64,000 bases of DNA from Burkholderiales bacterium. GTDB taxonomy: Bacteria; Pseudomonadota; Gammaproteobacteria; Burkholderiales; Burkholderiaceae_C. Shown here piece after piece: positions 57,111-64,000 of the stretch (the first letter of the stretch is position 1; each line of letters starts with the position of its first letter). Under the pieces are notes generated by a model. It made no database searches and had not been told where the DNA came from. It saw only the letters and a program-made list of their open reading frames with translations. Both the position numbers and the translations under genes were made by a program. The DNA lies in the NCBI GenBank assembly GCA_016191525.1, contig JACPOK010000035.1, positions 62,001 to 126,000 of the forward strand, given 5' to 3'.

Positions 57111-58256
57111 ATGGCAGGCTCATTCCCAGGGAAGCCCTGCACAGACTTCATGGAGCAAAACGCGCCCCGTATCGAGCAGGAGGCCAGCGGCCAGGGGAAA
57201 GGCACGCGGGTGCTGGGCCACTGGACGGCGGCGCAGTTCGCCCGGCCCCGGCTGGTGGAAGGCCTGCAGGCCAGCCTGCCCGCGGGCGGCGGCTGGGACC
57301 TGAGCGCCGCGCAGCTGGATCACGTGGGCGCGCAGCTGCTGTGGGACCACTGGGGCGGCAAGCTGCCCGACCCGATCGAGATGCTGCCGGCGCAGCGGGC
57401 CGTGCTGGAGCACGTGGCCCAGTACACGGCGGCGCCCCCGCAGCCGAAGAAGGCCAGCTGGCGGCGCAGCTACCTGGCGCTGGGCGGCGAGGTGCTGCAC
57501 GCCGTCAGCCACCTGCGCGCTTTCGTGCGGCTGATCGGCCAGCTGGCGCTGAACCTGGTCACGCTGGCCAAGGCCCCGCACGAAGGGCCGTGGCGCGATT
57601 TCTCCGGCCACCTGTACCGCATCGGCGCGCTGGCGCTGCCCATCACGGCGCTGGTCGGCTTCCTGATCGGGGTGGTGCTGGCCTACCTCACCTCGCAGCA
57701 GCTGCGCCAGTTCGGCGCCGACGCCTATATCGTCAACATCCTGGGCATCGCCCTGATCCGGGAGCTGGGCCCCATGCTGGCCGCCATCCTGATCGCCGGC
57801 CGCTCGGGATCGGCCATCACGGCGCAGATCGGCGTGATGCGCGTCACCGAGGAACTGGATGCCATGCGCGTCATGGGCATCTCGCACAGTTTCCGGCTGG
57901 TGATGCCGCGCGCCATGGCGCTGGCGGTCGCGATGCCGCTGATCAGCGTGTGGACCACGCTGTGCGCGCTGGCCGGCGGCATGCTGGCGGCGGACATTTC
58001 CCTGGGCATCACGCCCACCTTCTTCATCAACGCCTTGCCGCAGGCCGTGAGCCTGGGCAACCTGGTCCTCGCCAGCAGCAAGTCAGTGGTATTCGGCGTC
58101 CTGATCGCCCTCATCGGCTGCCACTTCGGCCTGCGCGTCAAGCCCAACACGCAAAGCCTGGGCGAAGGCACCACGGCCTCGGTGGTGACCTCGATCACGG
58201 TGGTGATCCTGGTCGATGCACTGTTCGCCGTGCTGTTCAAGGAAGTGGGGGTCTGA
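57111..58256 (+). CDS. mlaE: MlaE-family ABC permease of MCE lipid transporter, with N-terminal STAS-like region
   Basis: The 381-residue protein has about 110 N-terminal residues resembling a STAS domain (GGGWDLSAAQLDHVGAQLLW), then the MlaE permease core (FIG-type helices, REGPMLAAILIAGRSGSAI-like RELGPMLAAILIAGRSGSA, VMRVTEELDAMRVMGI). It moves phospholipids between membranes with MlaF and MlaD. A second in-frame ATG at 57150 (MEQNAPRIE) is an alternative start. It is first in a five-gene overlapping operon. Confidence 0.9.
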   Translation: MAGSFPGKPCTDFMEQNAPRIEQEASGQGKGTRVLGHWTAAQFARPRLVEGLQASLPAGGGWDLSAAQLDHVGAQLLWDHWGGKLPDPIEMLPAQRAVLEHVAQYTAAPPQPKKASWRRSYLALGGEVLHAVSHLRAFVRLIGQLALNLVTLAKAPHEGPWRDFSGHLYRIGALALPITALVGFLIGVVLAYLTSQQLRQFGADAYIVNILGIALIRELGPMLAAILIAGRSGSAITAQIGVMRVTEELDAMRVMGISHSFRLVMPRAMALAVAMPLISVWTTLCALAGGMLAADISLGITPTFFINALPQAVSLGNLVLASSKSVVFGVLIALIGCHFGLRVKPNTQSLGEGTTASVVTSITVVILVDALFAVLFKEVGV

Positions 58257-59050
58257 TGCAAGCCACCGCACCCATGGTGGAAATCCGCAAGCTGTGGACG
58301 GTGTTCAACACGCCGGAGAAGCGCTTCGTGGTCCATGAAAACCTCGACCTCACCGTGAACCAGGGCGAGGTGCTGTCGCTGGTCGGCGGCTCGGGCACCG
58401 GCAAGACCGTGCTGCTGCGCCAGATCCTCGGGCTGGAGACGCCGACCAAGGGCGAGATCTCGCTGCTCGGCCAGCCGGTGGAGCAGGGCGCGCAGAAGGG
58501 CGCGGCCAGCCGCATCGGCATGCTGTTCCAGCACGGCGCGCTGTTCTCGGCGTTCAGCGTGCTGGAGAACGTGGCCTTTCCCTTGCGCGAGCTGCGCACG
58601 CTGCCGCCAAGGCTGATCCGCGAGGCGGCCATGGTCAAGCTGCAGATGGTGGGCCTGAAACCCGAGGACGGCGACAAGATGCCGGCCGACCTGTCGGGCG
58701 GCATGATCAAGCGCGTGGCCCTGGCGCGCGCGCTCATCATGGACCCGCCCCTGCTGCTGCTGGACGAGCCCACCTCGGGCCTGGACCCGGAAAGCTCGGA
58801 CGGCTTCGTCACGTTGCTGCGCTCGCTGCACCGCGACCTGGAGCTCACCGTCATCATGGTCACGCACGACCTGGACACGCTGTTCGAGCTTTCCACCCGC
58901 ATCGCGGTGCTGGCCGACCGCAAGGTGATCATCGCCGCCGCGCCCAAGGACGTGATCGCCTTCCAGCACCCTTTTATCCACGACTATTTCCTGGGCGAAC
59001 GGGGCCAGCGCGCGATGGAACTGCTGCGCGAATACCCGTTCGCCATCTAG
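58256..59050 (+). CDS. mlaF: MlaF-family ATP-binding protein of MCE transporter
   Basis: The 264-residue ABC ATPase has Walker A GGSGTGKT, signature LSGGMIKRVALARA, Walker B LLLLDEPTSGLDP and the switch His in VTHDLDTLF. Its ATG overlaps the permease stop by one base. It powers the MlaE-type permease. Confidence 0.93.
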   Translation: MQATAPMVEIRKLWTVFNTPEKRFVVHENLDLTVNQGEVLSLVGGSGTGKTVLLRQILGLETPTKGEISLLGQPVEQGAQKGAASRIGMLFQHGALFSAFSVLENVAFPLRELRTLPPRLIREAAMVKLQMVGLKPEDGDKMPADLSGGMIKRVALARALIMDPPLLLLDEPTSGLDPESSDGFVTLLRSLHRDLELTVIMVTHDLDTLFELSTRIAVLADRKVIIAAAPKDVIAFQHPFIHDYFLGERGQRAMELLREYPFAI

Positions 59051-59065
59051 AAAGAAGGAAGCACT

Positions 59066-60043
59066 ATGGAAAACAAAGCCCACGCCCTGGCGGCCGGCAT
59101 CTTCGTGGTGGTGATCAGCGTGCTGCTGGTCGGCCTGGCCGCCTGGCTGACGCGCGACACCGGCCAGCGCGACATCTACGAAATCTCCACCCGCGACACC
59201 GTCACCGGCCTGCAGGCGCAGGCGCCGGTGCGCTACCGCGGCGTGGACGTAGGCAAGGTGGCTGCCATCGGCTTCGACCCCAAGACGCAGGGCAATGTGC
59301 TGCTGCGGCTGGAGGTAGACCGCGCCGCGCCGATGAACCAGGAAACCTTCGCCACGCTGGGCTTCCAGGGCGTCACCGGCCTGTCCTTCGTGCAGCTGGA
59401 CGACTCCGGCAAGCCCGCCGCGCGGCTGGTGCCCAATGACGACGCGCCGCCGCGCATCCCGCTGCGCCCGGGCCTTCTGGCCAAGCTGCAGGACAAGGGC
59501 GAGAAAATCCTCGACCAGGTGGAGCAGGTCACGGCAAAAATGAATGTGGTGCTGGGCGCCGACAACCAGAAGCGGCTGGCCGGCGCGCTGGACAACGTGG
59601 GCCAGGCCGCGGCCAGCGTGAACCAGCTGTCCACCAGCCTGAACTACATCCTGAACGCCCAGCTCGGCCCCGAGAAGGTCAATATCCCCGCCTTCGTGAA
59701 GAACGCCGACAGCACTATCACCTCGCTGCGCAAAACCTCCGACACAGCCAACGACATGGTCGCCGAAATCCGTAACACCGCCAGACGCCTGAACGAGAAA
59801 GACGGACCGATGGACCGGCTGGCCGAGGGCGCCGAGGGACTGGCGCACGCGGCCGACTCGTTCAATTCCGCCACGCTGCCGCGCCTGAACCGCGTGACGG
59901 AAGACGCTTCGCGCGCGGCCCGCCAGCTGAGCCGCACGGTCAACGGCATCAACGACAACCCGCAATCGCTGATCTTCGGTTCGGGCCCTGCCGTTCCGGG
60001 CCCGGGCGAAGCCGGCTTCAATCCGCAGGGAGCATCCAAATGA
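59066..60043 (+). CDS. mlaD: MCE (MlaD-family) periplasmic lipid-binding protein
   Basis: The 325-residue protein has one N-terminal membrane helix (about 7-30) and an MCE domain (GLQAQAPVRYRGVDVGKVAAI, GFQGVTGLSFVQLDDS), then a long helical C-terminal region. MCE proteins form rings that carry lipids across the periplasm. GAAGGAAGC precedes the ATG. Confidence 0.93.
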   Translation: MENKAHALAAGIFVVVISVLLVGLAAWLTRDTGQRDIYEISTRDTVTGLQAQAPVRYRGVDVGKVAAIGFDPKTQGNVLLRLEVDRAAPMNQETFATLGFQGVTGLSFVQLDDSGKPAARLVPNDDAPPRIPLRPGLLAKLQDKGEKILDQVEQVTAKMNVVLGADNQKRLAGALDNVGQAAASVNQLSTSLNYILNAQLGPEKVNIPAFVKNADSTITSLRKTSDTANDMVAEIRNTARRLNEKDGPMDRLAEGAEGLAHAADSFNSATLPRLNRVTEDASRAARQLSRTVNGINDNPQSLIFGSGPAVPGPGEAGFNPQGASK

Positions 60044-60693
60044 ATGCAGTTGCTATTAAATCAATAGCTGGTTACGCAGGCTGGGCGCTCTTCGCAGCCA
60101 TTTTCTCTTCTGTGGCGCTGCTGCTCGCCGGTTGCGCCGGGCTGGTCGACAAGCCGGTGCAGCGCACGCTGTACGACTTCGGCCCCGGCCTCGCGGCGGC
60201 GCAGCCCACGGTGCTCGCCACGCCGCTGCCGGCCCTGGTGCTGGCCGACGTGGACACGGCCGTCCTGTACCGCCTGGGCTATGCCGACGAGAACCAGCTG
60301 CGGCCCTATGCGCAGTCGCGCTGGAGCGCGCCGCCGGCGCAGCTGGTGCGCCAGCGCCTGCGCGACCAGCTGGGGCGCGACCGGGTCGTGCTGAACCCGG
60401 GCGAGGGCGCGGCCCTGGCGCGCAGCGGCGGCGCCACGCCGCGCGTGCTGCGGGTGGAGCTGGAAGAGTTTTCCCAGCTGTTCGAGTCGCCCGCCGCCAG
60501 CAACGGGCTGGTGCGCCTGCGCGCCACGCTGCTGGAGAACACGCCCGCCGGCGAGAAGCTGCTGTCGCAGCGCAACGTGGTGATGCAGCGGCCCGCGCCC
60601 ACGCAGGACGCGCCGGGCGGCGTGCGCGCGCTGGCCGCCGCCGTCGATGCGGCGGCGCAGGACATCGCGCAGTGGCTGGCCCAGGTGAAATGA
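60040..60693 (+). CDS. PqiC-type auxiliary lipoprotein of the MCE transporter
   Basis: The 217-residue protein is an ABC-type transport auxiliary lipoprotein (lipobox LLAGC, then RTLYDFGP and LVLADVDTAVLYRLGYA). It overlaps mlaD by four bases (ATGA). Its first 11 codons include an AT-rich palindromic repeat, so the signal peptide start (NAVAIKSIAGYAG) is partly repeat-derived. Confidence 0.9.
   Translation: MNAVAIKSIAGYAGWALFAAIFSSVALLLAGCAGLVDKPVQRTLYDFGPGLAAAQPTVLATPLPALVLADVDTAVLYRLGYADENQLRPYAQSRWSAPPAQLVRQRLRDQLGRDRVVLNPGEGAALARSGGATPRVLRVELEEFSQLFESPAASNGLVRLRATLLENTPAGEKLLSQRNVVMQRPAPTQDAPGGVRALAAAVDAAAQDIAQWLAQVK
60052..60068. repeat. AT-rich palindrome in the lipoprotein signal peptide
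   Basis: GCTATT-AAATC-AATAGC is a perfect inverted repeat in an otherwise GC-rich operon and is followed by TGGTTACGC. It resembles the GCTAT...ATAGC core of the repeat in ubiA (7877-7893). It starts 12 bp into the coding sequence. Confidence 0.55.
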
Positions 60694-61238
60694 AAAAGAT
60701 CGAGGAGCAGATGCAGGCGGCGGGGCTGGAAGTCCTGGGCCCCTGCGACCGGCTCTCGCAAAGGCCGGGGCTGCTGGCGCAGTCGGCGCTGCTGCACGAC
60801 TTCACGCCGGCCGAGGCCGACGTGCTGGGCGCGCAGATGCTGCTGGTCAAGGCGCGGCCCGGCCAGGTGCTGATCGCGGAAGACGAGGCCAGCGACTGGA
60901 TGATGCTGCTGCTGGCCGGCACCGTGGATGTCGCCAAGCGCAAGGTGGGCGCCGAGATCGACGCCGATGAGCCCGGCGCCACCACCCGCATCGCCGTGCT
61001 GAGGGAAGGCGCCTCGCTGGGCGAGATGTCCATGCTGGACGGCGAGCCGCGATTTGCCAGCTGCATCGCGCTGTCGAAAGTGGAGGCGGCTGTGCTCACC
61101 CGCAGCGCCGTGGCGCGCCTCATCACCTCGCACCCGGGCGTGGGCGCCAAGCTGCTGGTGAAGATCACGCAGCTGCTGGCGCAGCGCCTGCGCAACACCA
61201 GCAGCCAGGTGGTGAAGCTGCTGCAAAAGCAGGCTTGA
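60690..61238 (+). CDS. Cyclic nucleotide-binding-domain protein in the MCE operon
   Basis: The 182-residue protein is almost entirely a CNB fold (RPGQVLIAEDEASDWMMLLL, GASLGEMSMLDGEPRFASC, ITQLLAQRLRNTSSQ). The phosphate-binding cassette ends PRFAS rather than the RxA(T/S) of cAMP binders, so its ligand is uncertain. There is no HTH, so it is not a CRP-type regulator. It starts on a 4-bp overlap with the lipoprotein gene and may sense membrane or nucleotide state for the transporter (inference). Confidence 0.85.
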   Translation: MKKIEEQMQAAGLEVLGPCDRLSQRPGLLAQSALLHDFTPAEADVLGAQMLLVKARPGQVLIAEDEASDWMMLLLAGTVDVAKRKVGAEIDADEPGATTRIAVLREGASLGEMSMLDGEPRFASCIALSKVEAAVLTRSAVARLITSHPGVGAKLLVKITQLLAQRLRNTSSQVVKLLQKQA

Positions 61239-61244
61239 GCGCCG

Positions 61245-61877
61245 CTACCGCCCCAGGATGGGGAACAGCTTGTGCAGGCCGTCGGCCATCACTTCCACGG
61301 CCAGCGCCGCCAGGATCAGGCCCATCAGCCGCGTCATCACGTTGATGCCGGTGCGGCCCAGCACGCGGGCAATGGGCTCGGCCAGCGCGAAGCAGATCGC
61401 GGTGGCCACGCCGATCACCACCCCGTAGCCCACCAGCGTCGCAACCTGCCAGAAGTTCTGCGCCTTCTCGGCGTAGATCACCACCGTGGAGATCGTCGCC
61501 GGCCCCGTAAGCAGCGGGATGGTGAGCGGCACCACCGCGATGCTGGCGCCCATGGCGGCCTTGGCCGCACCTTCCTCCATCTCGCGGGTGTTGGTCTTGG
61601 CCTCCGCCGGCTGGGCGTTGAGCATGTTCAGCGCGCTGGTCAGAAGCAGCATGCCGCCGCCCACCTGGAAGCTGGCCAGCGAGATGCTGAAGAACTCCAG
61701 GATCTGGATGCCCAGCAGGGCGCTGGCCGCGATCACCAGGAAGGCCGCGATGGACGCCGTCCACACCGTCTCGCGCCGCTGCGCGCGCGTGAAGCCCTGC
61801 GTGTAGTGGATGAAGAACGGGACGATGGCCAGCGGGTTGACGATCGCCAGCAGGGTCACCAGCGGCTTGAATTCCAT
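61245..61877 (-). CDS. MarC-family membrane protein
   Basis: The 210-residue protein has six hydrophobic segments and the MarC/UPF0056 pattern (LLAIVNPLAIVPFFIHYTQG, VVPLTIPLLTGPATISTVV, INVMTRLMGLILAALAVE). Its function is unknown in the family. It starts at 61877 with a 1-bp overlap of the maoC stop. Confidence 0.92.
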   Translation of the reverse strand: MEFKPLVTLLAIVNPLAIVPFFIHYTQGFTRAQRRETVWTASIAAFLVIAASALLGIQILEFFSISLASFQVGGGMLLLTSALNMLNAQPAEAKTNTREMEEGAAKAAMGASIAVVPLTIPLLTGPATISTVVIYAEKAQNFWQVATLVGYGVVIGVATAICFALAEPIARVLGRTGINVMTRLMGLILAALAVEVMADGLHKLFPILGR

Positions 61878-62371
61878 CAGCCGCGCGAAGCCTCGAGCTG
61901 CGCGATTTCCTCGGCCGTGGCGGGTTCGCGCCGGCGGAACATGCCGTAGCCTTCCATCTGCAGCACCTTTTCGCCGTTCTGGTTGAACAGGTCCCAGGTG
62001 GAGCGCACCAGGCCGATGTCGGTGCGCTTGCGCAGCGGCCGCGATTCCAGGATCGTGTGGCGCAGGTTGAGCGTGTCGCCGGGGTATACGGGCTTGAGCC
62101 AGCGCAGGCTTTCCAGCCCGGGCGAGCCCATGCTGGAAGATTCGTTCAGGAAGTTGTCCACCGTCAGGCGCATGGCCATGGCGCAGGTGTGCCAGCCGCT
62201 GGCGCACATGCCGCCGTAGATCGAGCGCTTGCCGGCCGCCTCATCCAGGTGGAAGGGCTGCGGGTCGAACTGCTCGGCGAAGTCCTTGATCTCCTGCGCA
62301 TCGGCGCTGATGGTGCCCAGGTCGCGCACGGTGCCCGGCTGCAGGTCTTCCCAGTAATACTTGATCTCCAT
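61877..62371 (-). CDS. MaoC-family dehydratase
   Basis: The 164-residue hot-dog-fold protein has the hydratase-like FAEQFDPQPFHLDEA and ASGWHTCAMAMRL segments. It probably hydrates an enoyl-CoA or acts on acyl thioesters. It overlaps the SDR gene stop and the marC start, so the three form one operon. Confidence 0.9.
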   Translation of the reverse strand: MEIKYYWEDLQPGTVRDLGTISADAQEIKDFAEQFDPQPFHLDEAAGKRSIYGGMCASGWHTCAMAMRLTVDNFLNESSSMGSPGLESLRWLKPVYPGDTLNLRHTILESRPLRKRTDIGLVRSTWDLFNQNGEKVLQMEGYGMFRRREPATAEEIAQLEASRG

Positions 62372-63117
62372 CAGCGTCCTCCTGAGACGTCAAGCAAAGA
62401 CATGGTGGTGTAGCTGGCCTGGGGCGAGAGCAGCCAGATGATGGCCTGCGCCACCTCTTCGGCGCTGCCGCCGCGCTGCATGGGCACCAGGTGCTCCAGC
62501 TCGCGCACCCGGTTGGGAATGCCGCCCGAGGCGTGGATGCCGGTCTCGATCAGGCCGGGCCGCACTGCATTGACGCGGATGCCTTCGGCCGCCACTTCCT
62601 TGGCCAGGCCCAGCGTGAAGGCATCGATCGCGCCCTTGGCCGCGGCGTAGTCCACATACTGGCCCGGCGAGCCCAGCCGCGACGCGGCACTGGACAGGTT
62701 GACGATGGAGCCGCCCTCGCCGCCGTGCCTGGTGCTCATCCGGCGGATGGCCTCGCGGGCGCAGACGATGGTGCCGATGACGTTGATGTCGAACATGCGC
62801 TTCAGGCGCGCCACGCTCATGTCTTCCACGCGGGAGGTGAGGTCCACCACGCCCGCGTTGTTGACCAGGCCGGTGAGCCGGCCCAGCCGGGCATCCACCT
62901 TGTCGAACATGGCCAGCACCTGGTCTTCATGCGCCACGTCGGCCTGCACGCTGAAGGCATTGCCGCCCTCCGCGCGGATCTGGCCCACCACGTCCTCCGC
63001 CGCGGCCGCGTTCGCCGTGTAGTTCACCGCCACCGCCCAGCCCGCTTTCGCGGCCAGCAGCGCCGTCGCGGCGCCGATCCCGCGGCTGGCCCCCGTTACC
63101 AACAACACCTGGTCCAA
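62371..63117 (-). CDS. Short-chain dehydrogenase/reductase
   Basis: The 248-residue SDR has the cofactor motif TGASRGIGAA, NNAG, and the catalytic Ser, Tyr and Lys (NLSSAAS, YVDYAAAKGAI). The likely start is a TTG at 63117 (DQVLLVTGASRG) because AGGAGA lies just upstream; the ATG of the longer open frame (63198) has no support and would add a nonstandard extension. It is upstream of maoC and marC in a minus-strand operon. Confidence 0.88.
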   Translation of the reverse strand: MDQVLLVTGASRGIGAATALLAAKAGWAVAVNYTANAAAAEDVVGQIRAEGGNAFSVQADVAHEDQVLAMFDKVDARLGRLTGLVNNAGVVDLTSRVEDMSVARLKRMFDINVIGTIVCAREAIRRMSTRHGGEGGSIVNLSSAASRLGSPGQYVDYAAAKGAIDAFTLGLAKEVAAEGIRVNAVRPGLIETGIHASGGIPNRVRELEHLVPMQRGGSAEEVAQAIIWLLSPQASYTTMSLLDVSGGR

Positions 63118-63211
63118 ATCCTGTCTCCTGCATGAAAGCGGCGCTTGCGCTACAAACGCCATTACAGCAAAGATAGCCGTCACTGGCGATCCACACAACA
63201 GAGGAGACGAG

Positions 63212-63817
63212 ATGGCCGAGCCATTGACGGTTGACTACTACTTCACCCCGCAAAGCCCATGGACTTACCTGGGCCACGACCGCTTCGCTGCCCTGGCCCG
63301 CGCGGCGGGCGCCACGGTGAACGTGCTGCCCTGCGACATGGGCAAGGTGTTCCCTGCCTCGGGCGGCCTGCCGCTGGGCAAGCGCGCGCCGCAGCGCCAG
63401 GCCTACCGCCTGGTAGAGCTGCGCCGCTTCTCCAGCCACCTGGGTATCCCGATGAACACGCAGCCCCGCTTCTTCCCGGTGTCCGGCGACCCCGCCTCGG
63501 CGCTGATCATCGCGATGGACCGGCATGAGGGCAGCGAAGCCGCAATGAAACTGTCCGGCGCGGTGTTCGGCGCCGTCTGGGCGCAGGAGCGCGACATCGC
63601 CGATGCGCAGGTGCTGGCCGCGCTGCTGGCCGAATGCGGGCTGCCGCCGGAGCGCCTGGCGCAGTCGCTGGAGCCGGCCGTGCAGCAGCAGTACGAGGCC
63701 AACACCCGGCAGGCCATCGACAAGGGCGTGTTCGGCGCGCCGAGTTTCGTCATCGACGGCGAAATTTTCTGGGGCCAGGACCGGCTGGACTTCGTCGCGC
63801 GCCGCTTACAGGCGTAA
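63212..63817 (+). CDS. 2-hydroxychromene-2-carboxylate isomerase-type DsbA-fold protein
   Basis: The 201-residue protein has the kappa-GST/HCCA isomerase pattern (VDYYFTPQSPWTYLGHDRF, FGAPSFVIDGEIFWGQDRLDFV). It likely uses glutathione to isomerise a small carboxylate. It is divergent from the SDR gene and 30 bp before a dienelactone hydrolase gene. Confidence 0.9.
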   Translation: MAEPLTVDYYFTPQSPWTYLGHDRFAALARAAGATVNVLPCDMGKVFPASGGLPLGKRAPQRQAYRLVELRRFSSHLGIPMNTQPRFFPVSGDPASALIIAMDRHEGSEAAMKLSGAVFGAVWAQERDIADAQVLAALLAECGLPPERLAQSLEPAVQQQYEANTRQAIDKGVFGAPSFVIDGEIFWGQDRLDFVARRLQA

Positions 63818-63847
63818 ATTCCGCACACCACACACAAGGAGCACCCC

Positions 63848-64000
63848 ATGGGCAGTTTCATCGAACTCAAGTCGGCCGACGGCTTCTCTTTCCCCGCCTA
63901 TGAGGCGCGCCCATCGCTCAAGGCGCGCGGCGCGGTGGTGGTGCTGCAGGAGATCTTCGGCGTCAACTCGCACATCCGCGCGGTGGCCGACGGCTACGCG
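63848..64000 (+). CDS. Dienelactone hydrolase family protein (3' end outside window)
   Basis: The 51 visible residues (MGSFIELKSADGFSFPAYEA, GAVVVLQEIFGVNSHIRA) match the N-terminus of dienelactone hydrolases; the Glu of VLQEIFG is the usual position near the active site. AAGGAGC precedes the ATG. The gene is cut by the window end. Confidence 0.85.
   Translation, partial: MGSFIELKSADGFSFPAYEARPSLKARGAVVVLQEIFGVNSHIRAVADGYA

Noticed and set aside
63118-63198. Longer N-terminus of the SDR protein from an upstream ATG
   Set aside because: The extension has no family counterpart and no ribosome-binding site, whereas the TTG at 63117 is preceded by AGGAGA and gives the standard start.

Overview
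The window is GC-rich betaproteobacterial DNA, most likely from the Comamonadaceae (Variovorax/Ramlibacter/Polaromonas/Acidovorax-like). This rests on four things: the spc/alpha ribosomal order with infA between secY and rpmJ, an OxyR with Cys199/Cys208, Ala/Pro-rich linkers in exported proteins, and several dispersed palindromic repeats of a kind I associate with this family, some of them inside coding sequences. The taxonomic call is inference; no rRNA gene is present.

Layout. 1-10.6 kb is housekeeping: the end of a membrane zinc-ribbon protein, tgt and queA (queuosine, minus strand), recG, oxyR and a DyP peroxidase (plus), ubiA, proC (minus) and glpD. From 10.6 to 19.8 kb runs a complete spc + alpha ribosomal operon (rplN to rplQ) behind a near-consensus sigma70 promoter, followed by initiator tRNA-fMet and a strong terminator. 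In the middle of that operon rpsN (S14) carries an in-frame TAG at codon 40 with an otherwise intact sequence.

20.0-44.6 kb is one type VI secretion (T6SS) locus, all on the plus strand: tssB, tssC, hcp, tssE, tssF, tssG, clpV, vgrG, a MORN-repeat protein, a DUF4280 PAAR-like protein, then a five-gene insert (small membrane protein, orphan solute-binding protein, DAACS-family symporter, Asp/Glu racemase, second DAACS-family symporter), then tssJ, tssK, tssL, tssM and tssA. The insert is tightly packed and its last gene overlaps tssJ by one base, so acidic-amino-acid transport and racemisation appear to be built into the T6SS operon. This is the most promising unusual system in the window. tRNA-fMet and tRNA-Arg(CCG) flank the locus.

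44.6-64 kb is mixed metabolism: a dihaem cytochrome c, a conserved protein behind a possible structured leader, amtB with sigma54 and NtrC-like sites, a small conserved protein, a GMC oxidoreductase with mmsA (minus) divergent from a LysR regulator, a secreted M10/RTX metalloprotease, an AtuA-like protein with an enoyl-CoA hydratase, a five-gene Mla/MCE lipid-transport operon ending in a cyclic-nucleotide-binding-domain protein, then MarC, MaoC and SDR genes (minus), a DsbA-fold isomerase and the start of a dienelactone hydrolase cut by the window end.
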